In this document: piece by piece, positions 34,401-45,000 of the stretch
Position numbering within the stretch: the first letter of the stretch is position 1
How the letters are laid out: each line of letters starts with the position of its first letter
Source of the DNA: Acanthaster planci
Taxonomy: Eukaryota; Echinodermata; Asteroidea; Valvatida; Acanthasteridae
NCBI RefSeq assembly: GCF_001949145.1
Contig: NW_019091409.1
Coordinates: forward strand, 852,955 to 916,954
Reading direction: 5' to 3'
Length of the DNA: 64,000 nucleotides
Notes under the pieces: model-generated
What the model saw: the letters and a program-made list of their open reading frames with translations, nothing else
What the model was told of the DNA's origin: nothing
Databases searched by the model: none
Program-made: the position numbers and the translations under genes

Positions 34401-35675
34401 AACAAAATGTGCAATTTCATTACAGGGAGTGATCGTGAAATCTCATCAAATACGCTTTTGTACTAATGCCATAATAAAAAGGATTCAAACAAAACACAAA
34501 ATCTGTAAACGACCGGGCTATTTATTTCCAAAATTACTCCAGAAAAAAAAGCTCATTAAGGGCAATGACGGCACATACAGATTTAGGGCACACCGCTTAA
34601 AGCAAGCAACTGCGCAAGCATTAAATATGATGTTGTCGTGAGATCATACCAGGTACCAACAAAGGTATGAATATTCAATGTCCTTTACCTCAGTACACAA
34701 AGTTTTAAGGATGCAGATTACCTGCGAAAAATTGCGGCGGCAATCACAGGGTACAAAGGGGTTTCGTGGTTATGAAACAGATGGTGCGTAGCAAGCGCTT
34801 GCTCCGCTCTGGCTATGGACATACCAGGCATGCCAGAAAGCGGTAATTGGCCAGATGTTGCAGCCTGGGCAGTTGAAACTCCTTCTGTGTCCTTCCTCTA
34901 TGGTTTCTATTATAGCTTCAGACAACTGTGATGTTGCTCTTCTTACCATAAGCTTGCCTCTATGTCATAACACCATAACTCACTGCCATCCAAATACTGG
35001 TCCCCCCAATGTGATTCACTGGACAAAGCAGGAAGGTCCTGAAGTGCAAACAAAAGGTCAGAACATTAGGCTCATTGTCAGAGAAAGCTTTTAAAAAAAA
35101 ATTAAATCAGCAAAAGAAAACCCAGGGTTTCCTTGAATTGAGTGGCCTCCATTCTCCATGTTCAGTATCCAAACGGTATGTACACTGCATGTACACATTA
35201 TCTCATAAAGAAAACCCTACCCTGATTACGCTGGTGCCCTGATGAATCCAACGATACTCATCAGCTACATGTACATGTATGAAAGTGTGAAGCCTGCTGA
35301 ACCAGACAGAATCTAACAGCTGCAATAAGAGGCCTTTTGTTCACTGCTCACATCAACAATACTCCAACAGAAAGTGCCCACTGTTGGATATTATTGAGCT
35401 TGGTAGGGTTAGGGTTTTGGGGGTGACAAAACGCATCGGGTAAAGAAACACAAAGATTGATCCTAAATTCGAACTCAGACCGCAGCAGAGGTGGAAGGCA
35501 AGGAAAGAAACACTAACTATGCCACCCTGAAACTTCAGGCCTACTTGTAACACACCACACTTACTGTATAGCCTCCCCATACAAGCATGAGGCCACCGTA
35601 CGTCACAGCAACATGTCCGCTCCTTGGGACAGGCTTCAAACCCCGAGCTTGGGTGCGCCTACCTGCTGACTCCAT
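28273..35675 (-). CDS. KLHDC2: Kelch-domain C-degron receptor of CUL2 ubiquitin ligase, KLHDC2 type (complete, 11 coding exons)
   Basis: In vertebrates KLHDC2 binds proteins ending in Gly-Gly and presents them to CUL2-RBX1. Eleven exons join in frame (1242 nt, 413 aa; human 406): 35565-35675, 34947-35038, 33413-33527, 33132-33235, 31810-31918, 31015-31086, 30515-30654, 30262-30377, 29692-29761, 29066-29212, 28273-28438. Six kelch blades are traceable by motifs such as LVWGGYT, MYVFGGYSADG, LVFFGGFG, YLFGGRFEGSRMND, LLVYGGYSTEG and EVVVFGGCSNDLL. Degron-pocket residues equivalent to human R236, R241, S269 and W270 are present (R226, R231, S261, W262). After the propeller, NLKRLCSEAI fits a BC box and ALPSVLQ a CUL2 box. 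Two introns have GC donors. The start ATG has G at -3 and +4. KLHDC1 is a close paralogue; the single gene may represent both. Confidence 0.94.
29066..29212 (-). CDS. KLHDC2: KLHDC2 coding exon 10
   Basis: IWHTAVSGVDAGEVVVFGGC and FSPKNLK, very close to human LWHTACASDEGEVIVFGGC. The donor gtccgt is weak and followed at once by a run of 11 G, which may act as an intronic splicing enhancer. Confidence 0.95.
29692..29761 (-). CDS. KLHDC2: KLHDC2 coding exon 9
   Basis: NDVWVLDVENKTWHQQDSLP: the closing strand of a kelch blade. Acceptor tcgcag, donor gtaagt. Phases 1 in and 2 out match its neighbours. Confidence 0.9.
30262..30377 (-). CDS. KLHDC2: KLHDC2 coding exon 8
   Basis: GDIPMGRSWHCMAPVSDRHL and LVYGGYSTEGVPL. 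S261 and W262 align with the human degron-pocket S269 and W270. Acceptor atgcag, donor gtaagt. Confidence 0.95.
30515..30654 (-). CDS. KLHDC2: KLHDC2 coding exon 7 (degron arginines, GC donor)
   Basis: PRAAHAAAVIGNKGYLFGGR and FEGSRMNDLHVLNLDTLQW. R226 and R231 align with human degron-binding R236 and R241. The donor is GAAAG followed by gcaagt, a second GC-AG intron. Acceptor tcgcag. Confidence 0.94.
31015..31086 (-). CDS. KLHDC2: KLHDC2 coding exon 6
   Basis: Twenty-four codons: TRGWNNHLVVYNITENSWTH, matching human PRGWNDHVHILDTETFTW. Acceptor aatcag, donor gtataa, phase 0. Confidence 0.9.
31810..31918 (-). CDS. KLHDC2: KLHDC2 coding exon 5
   Basis: LVFFGGFGPPPDNEDVTMDG, then QWRIDLSSLNVWSP, equivalent to human LIFFGGYGYLPEDK. 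Acceptor tcccag, donor gtaagt, phase 0 end. Confidence 0.9.
32945..33077. mobile_element. Short inverted-repeat element, family B copy 2
   Basis: The left end CCATCACAAGACCAGACACA and right end GTCTTGTGTTGGTCTGGTGATGG are inverse with one or two mismatches; total 133 bp. Related copy at 22086-22246. KLHDC2 intron 4. Confidence 0.65.
33132..33235 (-). CDS. KLHDC2: KLHDC2 coding exon 4
   Basis: LYRLDLKTKVWMHLKPNGKA then PSPRDKVACWPYRD. Acceptor tctgtag, donor gtaagt, phase 2 end. Confidence 0.9.
33413..33527 (-). CDS. KLHDC2: KLHDC2 coding exon 3 (GC donor)
   Basis: SPPGMSGSCAACIGRHMYVF and GGYSADGNSNK, matching human PPSMSGSCAVCVDRVLYLFGG. It ends AACAAG with the non-canonical donor gcaagt. 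Reading past that site diverges from the family. Confidence 0.93.
34947..35038 (-). CDS. KLHDC2: KLHDC2 coding exon 2
   Basis: DLPALSSESHWGDQYLDGSE then LWCYDIEASL, matching the human REELWIYNMETGRW position. Phase 0 start; phase 2 end joins TG with G to give the Trp before DVW. Acceptor cttcag, donor gtaaga. Confidence 0.85.
35565..35675 (-). CDS. KLHDC2: KLHDC2 coding exon 1
   Basis: MESAGRRTQARG leader, then PRSGHVAVTYGGLMLVWGGY, the first kelch strand pair (human ERSGHVAVSDGRHMFVWGGY). Donor gtaagt, phase 0. The preceding out-of-frame ATG overlapping the start gives only a short frame. Confidence 0.9.
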
Positions 35676-37413
35676 GGCATTGACTGGAAGGAAAGTAAAA
35701 GGTCAACGACATCAACACGCCCATCACCTGCAGTGTCCCATGATGGTGGGAAAAAATAAGGCTAACCTCTAAATAAAGACACATCCAGTAATGTTTCACT
35801 GGACAAAGGAGGACCCCCCTTTTATGGCAGAAGCATTGGTCTTGTGTGGAGCGACAAGGTACAACAATCATCACAATGCTTATTGCCATAGGCAAGGGTG
35901 ATGAAAAATGAAACTGACTGTGTTACCATGGTTATCGAATCTGTCAATTGGAAATTTGTCACAGCAATCTGTACTTTGAAGGCCACCACTGCATTTTGTT
36001 TCATTCACATTTTTCAACTCCTGACAAGGATTCCTATAGATGTAAAGGGTATATATTTTGACAGCACCAGGTGACACCCTATCATTTCAGAAATCAATAC
36101 ATCACTAAATTCACCATCTGAGTCCGGGTCAGCGCATGGTTTTTAGTGGTCATGGCATGGGGCTGCCGATGTGAAGACCTAGGTTCAATGTAGGACTGTA
36201 CGCTGAGTTTTGTTAGTCTCGGATTTTGCAGGTCCTGCATCAATATTGCGTTGGATATGTCACGAGCTGCGATGACGCGATTCTACTGCGATAGGTCAAT
36301 TATGTCAGGCATGAGCTGCATGAACATGGAGGTCAATAAGGGTCGAGAAATTATCTATAAAAATGTACCAAAATNNNNNNNNNNNNNNNNNNNNNNNNNN
36401 NNNNNNNNNNNNNNNNAAGCCAGCCCAACTGCAGCGCTATACATACAATTGGATACCCTCAGAGAGAATCCCATATGGATGGCGCTTGACACCCTATGTA
36501 CAATATGAGACTGGTCTTTAAAAATTCAGAATGTTTTTTAAATAAAAATACCTCAATATTGTCACTGCTAAATTTGACATTTCAGGACATTTTAGTGCTG
36601 TCATAAAGTTAATACTACGCCACTGCAGGGAATAATATGTGGTATTTGTAAATGCAATCCACTTCACTACACAAAAACAAAGTAAAAGACTAACCCTGAA
36701 GTCTCTCGAGTCTAGTTGTAGTTAGGCATTGTCAGGAAGTAGCTGGGATGTCGTAACTATAATGTATAGTGCATAACAGTGTCAACATGGTCAATAACAT
36801 TGGTACATGTACTAGTCAGGTAGTAGGGTCTGATGTTGGTATGAAATTCTTCCCTCACATTTTATGGCACAGGACCTAGGCCCTATTACAAATTTACATG
36901 TTCAAAAAGTCTGAGAAAAATTTTTCAGACCAGTCACAAACCCTCATACGCCTACTCATTTGGGAGAGATTAAAGTTCCATACATGGACATCACTTGACG
37001 ACTTGTGCACACAAAACTTGCAAGTGTACGAGACTGGTCTGAAAACTTTAAACTACATGTACGCCTATGTTCAACCATGGAGGAAGGAGGGGAACACGTT
37101 TCAGCATGTCCAGTGGACTGGCCTTGTAAAGTATGGAGCCAAGTTCTGGGTACGACCTTAGATCTAGTATTTTAGTAGTAACATAAATGCAGTGCTCATG
37201 CTGTGTATAGGTTGACTTTTTTATTTTTGTCTCGGCCTACTATGCCTACATGATGTATCATGTACTACGCTAGCTCTACTTACATGACTTAGTCATGTTA
37301 GTGGATCAATAGTTTTCCTCTTTTTCAAATTTTGGATTCAGTAAGTACATTATGTCAATAGAGCTTGTACTATGAAAGTACACTAGTAAGCCTACTACCA
37401 CTAGCACTGACCA
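35676..37413. other. KLHDC2 upstream region
   Basis: Should contain the KLHDC2 5' UTR and promoter, transcribed leftward. I cannot place a start site. It contains a 42-N gap and no recognisable coding exon. Confidence 0.5.
36375..36416. other. Assembly gap (42 N)
   Basis: Unsequenced bases upstream of KLHDC2. Confidence 0.99.
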
Positions 37414-37450
37414 TAGACCTGGAGGAGTGTTTTTTTCTCCTCCAGGTCTA
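37414..37450. repeat. Perfect hairpin with 14-bp arms
   Basis: TAGACCTGGAGGAG and its exact reverse complement CTCCTCCAGGTCTA flank a 9-nt T-rich loop. It ends 10 bp before the MITE copy at 37461. Confidence 0.85.
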
Positions 37451-37460
37451 GCCGTAACAC

Positions 37461-37780
37461 GTTACGCCCCAACTATAGCATCAGTCCCAACTATAGTTGG
37501 GCCCGTCCCAACTAGAGTGCTACAGTTGGGCCGGCCCAACTACAGCAGAGAGGTCCTGTGTGCATGATGTGCACAGCATGTGCCGAAGTCATATTGTTTA
37601 CAATTGTCATGTCATTGGTCATAGGGCTAAGTGCCACATTTTTGATGAATTTGTGTCAAGTGTGAAACACATTGACTTGGATAATGTCGAGACATTTCCC
37701 ACAGGCATTGGTCAACAATAGTTGGGCCAGCCCAACTGCAGCACTAGTTGGGACTGTCCCAACTATAGTTGGGGCGTAAC
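37461..37780. mobile_element. Inverted-repeat MITE, copy 2 (cleanest copy)
   Basis: 320 bp with ends GTTACGCCCCAACTATAG and CTATAGTTGGGGCGTAAC. The ends contain nested CCCAACTATAGTTGGG palindromes. The flanks read ACAC on both sides, a possible 4-bp target duplication. No open frame: non-autonomous. Confidence 0.85.
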
Positions 37781-38522
37781 ACACCGACTGAGTAAGACAG
37801 CTTTCTGACGTGTCTGACAAGTGACATGTCTGAGTGATGCCTGGCTTTACCATGTTTACGGAACTAACCTATGTCCGAGTATGGAACGCTTCCTCTGGTT
37901 TGTACAAGGGGTTCAAGTGATATCTAGGCATGGAACTCTTTCCGACATATAAAACACACAAAACCTACCTAAGCTTCCTTGCTTCAAAAACCGAATGGCG
38001 TTGACCCGTCAACATCATGCTAGTCTTAGCTTCGAGACGTTGCTTTAATATACACACAATCCCGCTACCCGTACCACGGCCACGAGAGCACCTGAATGAT
38101 GCTCCGAACGATCAGGGACACCGTGTACCGTACCAGCGTACCCAGGGGCAAGTTGGAGAACCTTTATTGGTCAACCATTAGTATATTTTGATTTTGTGAA
38201 CAGTGTGCCGGGAAAAACGATCAACGGTCACTATTAAATGGATTAAATGGAGTGGCAGGTCTTTGGCCACAGTGATTGTTATTGCTTTTGCCTCTCCTAT
38301 GCCCATCTAATATGTGATGAAAAAGAATTGGCATGAATGAATAAATAATAATGAATGGCCAGTCTCGACCATTGTGTACAGTGTACTTCGTCACGATAGC
38401 GCCCTCTCGCGGTGTGGGTTATCGCAAACGTCCACAACAACTTGAAACCAAGACTAGGCCTGTTTATGTACATGTATTTAGATATAACGGAACCTTCCTT
38501 GTGGAGGACGAAAAGTGGTCAT

Positions 38523-38870
38523 CTGCTTTTCTGTTATCAGGATAGTAGAAAAGCTGATTTTACGTCTTCGTAACATGCAATTTTTGACTTTTCTACTTTT
38601 CTGCTACCTCAAAAGCAGAATGATCATTTTATTGTAATGCATATTTCCACTTTTCTGCTTTTCTGCTACGACAAAAGTAGTTTTTACTTTCCTCTTTTTG
38701 ATGACGGCCGAAAAGTTTCGATCTGCTTTTTGCCTGTCAAACAAGCAGGAAAGTGGATTGAACGTTTTGGCGACAACCGTGAATTCAAGTTTTCAGCTTT
38801 TGTGATACCGGAGAAGCAGATTTTACATAGGTGGCCGAACAGTGGCCATCTGCTTTTCTGTCCTCAATGG
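38523..38870. repeat. Array of about six imperfect hairpin units
   Basis: CTGCTTTTCTGNTANC-like blocks recur near 38523, 38597, 38656, 38723, 38795 and 38851 (spacing 56-74 bp). Most are followed 15-25 nt later by an AAAAGCAG-like block able to pair with the first. Confidence 0.6.
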
Positions 38871-39153
38871 GCCGTGAATGGGGTCTGCAGGTTACCACCA
38901 TTTCCGTTCGGGGGGGGGGTGAAGACATATAGAAACCAATGCTTAACCATGTTTTCTGCGGACCAATCCCATACGGCAGTATCAGTGTCCCTGTGAGGCA
39001 GAGAAAACAGCATCTCAAAGGAAATACAGTTTTGCAGCTATTGACACACAAGCTTGCTTGGTCCAAGGAAAACATGTGAATCGTTCATTATAACAGATAG
39101 GGTGGACTGTAATTATGAGAAAAGCATCTGTCGACCTAATGCGCGTTCAGAAA

Positions 39154-39222
39154 GGGTCGACAAATTTCGCGCGTTGTGATTGGCCAACGCGTTGCAGACT
39201 CATGGGGGCGCACTTTTGTGAA
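39154..39222. repeat. Half copy of the foldback element seen at 53316
   Basis: GGGTCGACAA, GTTGTGATTGGCCAACGC, GGGGGCGCAC and TTTGTGAA follow the right arm of the 53316-53469 element in the same order. Confidence 0.6.
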
Positions 39223-39322
39223 TCGCCCGTGTTGAAACGCAAGAACCCCCCCCGGCCCACTGAATGCCTTCTCCGTCAACGACTGACGAATTAATGTCGC
39301 GGCTCAGCGACAACAAGGCTGT

Positions 39323-40627
39323 TTGCATGCACATATTGGGTATAAGGCACCTGGTCCGGATGGGATTAGTCCGCGTCTGTTACAATATTGCAAAGACAAA
39401 TTGTGTAATGTTTTGTGTAAGTCATTTTACTGGTCTTTGAAAATTAGTCATGTGCCGATTGCATGTACATTTAAAAAAAAAATCGATTATCATCGATTAA
39501 ACGATCGCCAGTTACTTGCTTTAATATACTGTCCAGTTGCCTCAACGTCAGATGTATGGGAACTTTGGTCAGAAAATATGTAGTCACAGTTGTCTCCCAA
39601 ATTGGATCCGTTCCGGTTTGCCTGTAAGGCAATAGATCACACAGTTGATGATGCAAATTCATGGGTTTTGCAGCTTCACAATTTCTTGACAAGAATGGCC
39701 CTAATTATTGCAGATTTTTATTTGTAGATCACAGTTCGGCTTTTAACACTATTTCACTTGTTTTAAGCTTTATCGTAAGCTTATAAACCTGGATCTTGAA
39801 TCCTTCAATTTGCCAGCGGATTCTAGATTTTATATTAGATCGCTCGAAAGTGAAGATAGGACATCATTTTTTTCCAAGTCACTTGTCCTGAACATAGGTA
39901 CACCTCAAGGATGTATTTTACCACTCATGTTGTATTCATTGTTTACCCATGACTGTGCTGTACAAGCCTGTAATACCTTTATGGTCAAACATGCGTGAGA
40001 TATTATTACTTTGGGTGGTCGAATCCTCTCAACGAAGTTAACTACTTAGTTCAATGGAGTCCCATTAATAACCTGGAGATAAATGTTGGAAAGACTAAGG
40101 AGATAATTGTGGACTTTAGAAGAACTCACAATGACATTCAGCCACTTAGTATTAACGGGGCGGAGGTCGAAATTGTTGATTCGTTTAACTTTCTCGGTGT
40201 ACTATCTCCAATAATCTGAAATTGCTGGATCATGTTGATTTCATTATTAGAAAAGCCCACCAACATTTGCTTGTTCTTAGGAGACTTCGGAGATTGTCAG
40301 CCAGGGTTTGTTGGTGAAGTTGGCAACGATTGAGAGTGTTTTAACATTCGCAGCCGAAACTGTACTGTAGACGAAAGGAAAAACGCCTCAGTCGTGTTGT
40401 CGACACTGTCAGCAATACAATTAGTGGTGATCTACCTGCTTTGGAAAAACATTATGAATCTCGTTTACTGGCGAATGCTAAGTCAATTATTGCAGACACA
40501 TCTCACCCAGCTAATGATTTATTTTTAGATGACGAGAACGGGTAAACGATGTAGGTCAATTCGAGCTGATTCCAACCGTATCTTGAACAGTTTTATCCAA
40601 GCACCGTGCATTTATTGAATGACCAAA
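39323..40627 (+). mobile_element. Decayed non-LTR retrotransposon (CR1/L2/Rex-like reverse transcriptase remnant)
   Basis: Fragments in shifting frames follow a LINE ORF2 in order: YKAPGPDGISPRLLQ near 39341, FVDHSSAFNTIS near 39720, GTPQGCILPLMLYSLFTHD near 39897, then NNLEINVGKTKEIIVDFRR near 40060 and NFLGV near 40190. The C-terminal part DLPALEKHYESRLL is near 40430. At least three frame changes and several stops make it dead. The 5' part is missing, as usual for LINE copies. Confidence 0.85.
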
Positions 40628-40775
40628 TGTGTTCTCATTTTTCATCTTAGCTTTTCCTTTTAGGATTTTCTTTAAAATTTCCTTAACTTTTTCATTTCCC
40701 CAGGAATATTTCCTCGGGAAGAAAATGTTCCAAAAAACAAGGAAACAGTTCCAAGCTTTTTTTCCATTTGTCAAT

Positions 40776-41950
40776 AGCGCCCTCTTGCATGCTGAGCGCC
40801 ATGCATAATGTTGATCAATGGTTCCATGTGTACATGTGAGGGGTAGGAGGGCCGCGCCGCGCCGGCACTGCAAGGTCAGATTACTTATGATCGATGCATG
40901 AATATCGCGTGCGTGAGCGAGCCTCGACAGTACTGAGTATGAGACTTTTGAGTGAGATTGAGAGAGTCATCATCAGAAGCTGCAGTACGAGGCGCAACTG
41001 ATGTTGTTTTATTCATCATCAGATCATAGACATTACTCGATGGTCTGCTTTAACTTTTAAGTTAGTGTTCTTGATTTATTGATACACTCTCATTGGCATT
41101 GGAGCACAGAACTACATGTACAGAGTGAAGACATCGTTCATAGACAACGGAACAGGTGGGGAAATTCTGCTTCTTTCTCATCTGAACTTACTAAATGTAG
41201 GCCAACTGCTGTGCATGCTGTTCAGACCGTACATGTACATGCGTTGTACTAGTAGTACTACATGTATGTTACTCTGTTCACAAGCCCTGACTAGGACTCT
41301 AGAGATTGGTCCGAAAAATTCCATGTAGGCTTGGCCTTATTAGGCCTAAAAAGGCTAAATGCTTCAATATTTTCCAGGCTCCGTTAGTATCAGTGACTAT
41401 CACTGTGAGTAGGCTAGGCTTACTCTAGGCGGGACTTTATAGGCCTAGTTCTGGATCACTTGAAATGAAAACCGAGGCCTACCTCTTTTGTATTGTTTAC
41501 CAAAACAGGCAATAAGTCTCTCTCAAACGAAATCACTTCCTACTGATTGGCACAGATTTTTACTTCTATTTTAGTTGTAATCCCTCATCTTAAGTGACAC
41601 TCTGTCCAAAATTACTTGTCAATTTGAGCTATCCCTGAGGCTGCCAAGGTAATGTTGGTTTAATCTTAGAAGGATTCCTACACTGTTTGATGTACAGTAC
41701 ACCTTGAAAGACGTACACTTAAAAATAAAAGAAGAAAGAGCATCGTGAACGGAAAAGGTTCTACAAGTACGGCCCCTACATTTGGACATTGCCTTTCTGA
41801 ACATTGACATACATTTTGGCCTTATGAAGTCACTTTTACTCTGCCCTTCATGCAAGTTTTCAAATTTCTATACCCTTTGTCTTTCCTGGACAGATTTTTT
41901 TTCCAAATATTATGTAATGCCTGGGGGACTGTAGACAGAAGTGTGCACCC
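40776..41950 (+). promoter_or_regulatory. Putative promoter and 5' UTR region of the tandem-START gene
   Basis: Contains the only strongly GC-rich patch for kilobases (about 40848-40868, gccgcgccgcgccgg type) and an AGCGCCCTCT motif at 40776-40785. Just before the coding ATG, ctgtag/acag is a possible UTR acceptor, so the transcript probably starts further left. Inferred only. Confidence 0.4.
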
Positions 41951-42067
41951 ATGGCTTGGTTGTCAGCCGTCACTCTCCTAGAGTGGGACATTGTGGTCTT
42001 TTGGTGTATGGTTGCCGCCTCCTTGCTTTTCTTGCTAGTGTTACTTGCCACCGTCTTTTTCCAGGAG
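41951..42067 (+). CDS. Tandem-START gene coding exon 1 (signal anchor)
   Basis: MAWLSAVTLLEWDIV followed by a strongly hydrophobic run to TVFFQE. Donor gtaagt, phase 0. Link to the downstream exons rests on phase, strand and the lack of another gene in the 9 kb intron. Confidence 0.65.
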
Positions 42068-45000
42068 GTAAGTTGATTAACCTTAAAGCCTCTCAGGTCC
42101 TTCAAAATCTGTTATAATGTTTGGAGGATTTTGCGTGATGAAGGAAAATATGTCCTGTCCATTGTCACTTTTATTTGATACCCCTTGAAAGTAACAAATG
42201 TGGCATTGGATTCTTGTAGAGTGGGTTCTTTTCCTTGAGGAATTGGGGATAGATGAGAATATTTGAATGACATGAAGGTGTCTATAAATGTTACATTCTG
42301 AGCAGGACATTTAATTTGCAGTGACTTGAAATCTCATTCCAGGGCTTGATTGGAAGCCTGGAATGGAAGCCCAGAATGACATACAGGTAGCCTGATGTTC
42401 CAAGCTTAGTTGAGAACTATCTTTTAGGTGCCATCAGTTGATCTGCACTGCAGTCTCTGCGCGATTGCTCAATCTTGCTGTACAGCCAGTCGATAATTTC
42501 ATTGTCGTACAATTGTGCCTTCTTTCTAATAGTTCTGAAAGTTTGTTCCCCTCTAAAAAAGTGAAGTTAGAGATTTCATACAGGATCGACTGAAAGCTGT
42601 ACGCAATCACACTATTGTACTGATTGACTGATTGCACCGAAAATATCATGATGGACTCTGCAGGTGCTGCTTTAAGATAGCTGTACCATGCAGATTTGAC
42701 CAGTTATAGCGGTGACCTGGCTCCTATGAGCAGTGGTAGCAAACTACATGTATACTGTACACTGTACCTCTACTGATGGTACATGTATGCATGCACATTG
42801 AACATTCTGCACACTGGGGAAAGTTCTTGAAAAGCCAAATTTACATGTGTTTTTAAAGTGATGTAATGGGGATCTGCAGAAATATGTCCGTTTGCTTTAG
42901 TACAGCTTTGATGGGAGGGGGATCACAAGCTAAGTTTACGTAACTTATTAAGGCTAAATTCACAGGAGCACTTTCAGAACAAGAGTTGAAATAGATGGTA
43001 GAAAGATTGTCAAAAAATACATGTACAAAGCACCAACTGTTTCCCTTCTGTATTTTGATATTAAAAGCTCTTTTGTCCATTGTAAATATGTTTTTATCAA
43101 ATGGCAAGTTTGGAGCTCTGTGTGAAGGCGGGTCTGTACTTCATGCAAATGGGCAAGCGAATCAAATTTCACATCATAAAATGTTGGATTTGCCTGAGTT
43201 AAATTGTATTCAACGTTTGTGACTTCATAGTTGCAAATATTTGATCTGGCATCACAAAATTGCATTCCTGTTTGCCTTCACACCAATTACAAACTGTCCT
43301 TAATCTGAAATGTCCCACCGGATCCTTTGAATGTTGCCACTATGAAAAGTCTAAGACGACAAGACGCAGTGTTCACACATGATCTTGTGAGACTTGGTCG
43401 AATCAAGTTGTATCCAGAGGATATGCTTGGATCCAATCCAACCACTGAAGTGTTCTGACACAGGGACACACACTGGCAAATTTCCAAAGCAGGGAGTTTG
43501 TCCCTTCACTTTCATCATTCGAATTCATGTAGGACAATATTTGCAGGTTCCATGTTGGACAGCACTTGTGGCTAGTCTGACAATAGATAAACTTGATACA
43601 ACCTTCCAATACTGAAACTTTGACTTTATTTGGACAGAGAGGGTGGTTTGCTTAAACTGCTACTCTGTATTCACTAAGACTGGAGTTTTGACCCGTTTGA
43701 ATTTCAAATCAGAATGGATTTGGCAGGACTCAGACTCCTAATTTTTGATTAAATTTAATGCGTTGAGTGAAGGTAGAAGATTCCCTGGCTCAGTTACTTT
43801 CAAATTGAGCCCTTTTGGTCCATTTCAGTTCATTTCAAGGAAACTCATCCAAGAGTACTGTGATCATGTTACGCCTCAACTACAGCATCAGTCCCAGCTA
43901 TAGTTGGGACTGTCCCAACTATAGTTGGACCCATCCCAACTACCGTTAGAGTGCTATAGTTAGGCCAGCCCAACTACAGCACAGATGTTCAGTGTGGATG
44001 TGCCCAGCATGTGCCAGTCATATTGTTGACATTGTCGCGTCACGGATGAAGTGCCACATTTTAGATGAATTATGTCAAGTATGAGATGCATACATAAACC
44101 TGGATAAGGTTGAGAAATTTTCCATAGAAATTGGTCAACAATAGTTCGGGCCTGCCCAACTGGCGCACCACATGTACATGTCCCAGCTATAATTGGGACA
44201 AACACTATACATGTACAGTGTAGCGGTAGTTAGGGCGTAACAATTACACAGGTACATGTAAATTTGCCTGATGTACGAGTAATGACAGAAAAACAGGAAT
44301 CTTTGCCAAGCATTGTATTTGTGGCTCAGTGTACCGGTATGTGAGGTTAACGCAGGTTTCCTCCATTGAACAGTATGTGATTTGCTCACTCTGTTGAAAA
44401 CACAGCAATTCATGTTGCTGTTAAAATTTCTTGGGGCAGTGTGGAAAATCTGTCGCTGCAGAAGTCCTTGAGATGTGGGCTGCACTTGAAGCCAACTAGT
44501 CTTGAGATGTTACAGCAGGCCAGGAAGCACCTTGTGCGTGGTTTGGCATGACTGGTGTAAACAATGTGCCAAGACAACAAGTCTGCAATCAAGGACTGTA
44601 AACCTAAAATGCTGCAGTTTTTTCTAGAAAGGAAAGGAAGTTTGTGCTGATGCATACGCAGAAATTGTAAACAAGGAATTAAAATCTGGCCATTATGCGA
44701 GCCTACTTTGGATATCAAGGGACACAGTGCTGGTACAGTGTAGTTCTGAATGGTTTACATGCTTGCCATTGTGTGTACAGGATTAAACATGAGGGTAGAG
44801 GTGCATGTGTAAGCATGCAGGCAACTATGCATTAACAAAGAAACGATTCTGCACAGGGTTTCTGTGGTCTTGTTCTTGTAATATTGCCCTTCCTTGTTAA
44901 CGCTGTCTTAATCCACGGAGGAATGCAAAAATACACAGTGAAGTTTTACATGTACATGTACTGTGTAAGGTTAGTTGAACTGACTTGTGGGCAGTACATG

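Noticed and set aside
38523-38870. Possible CRISPR-like array
   Set aside because: Units are highly diverged, spacing varies, and the gene content is plainly animal nuclear DNA.
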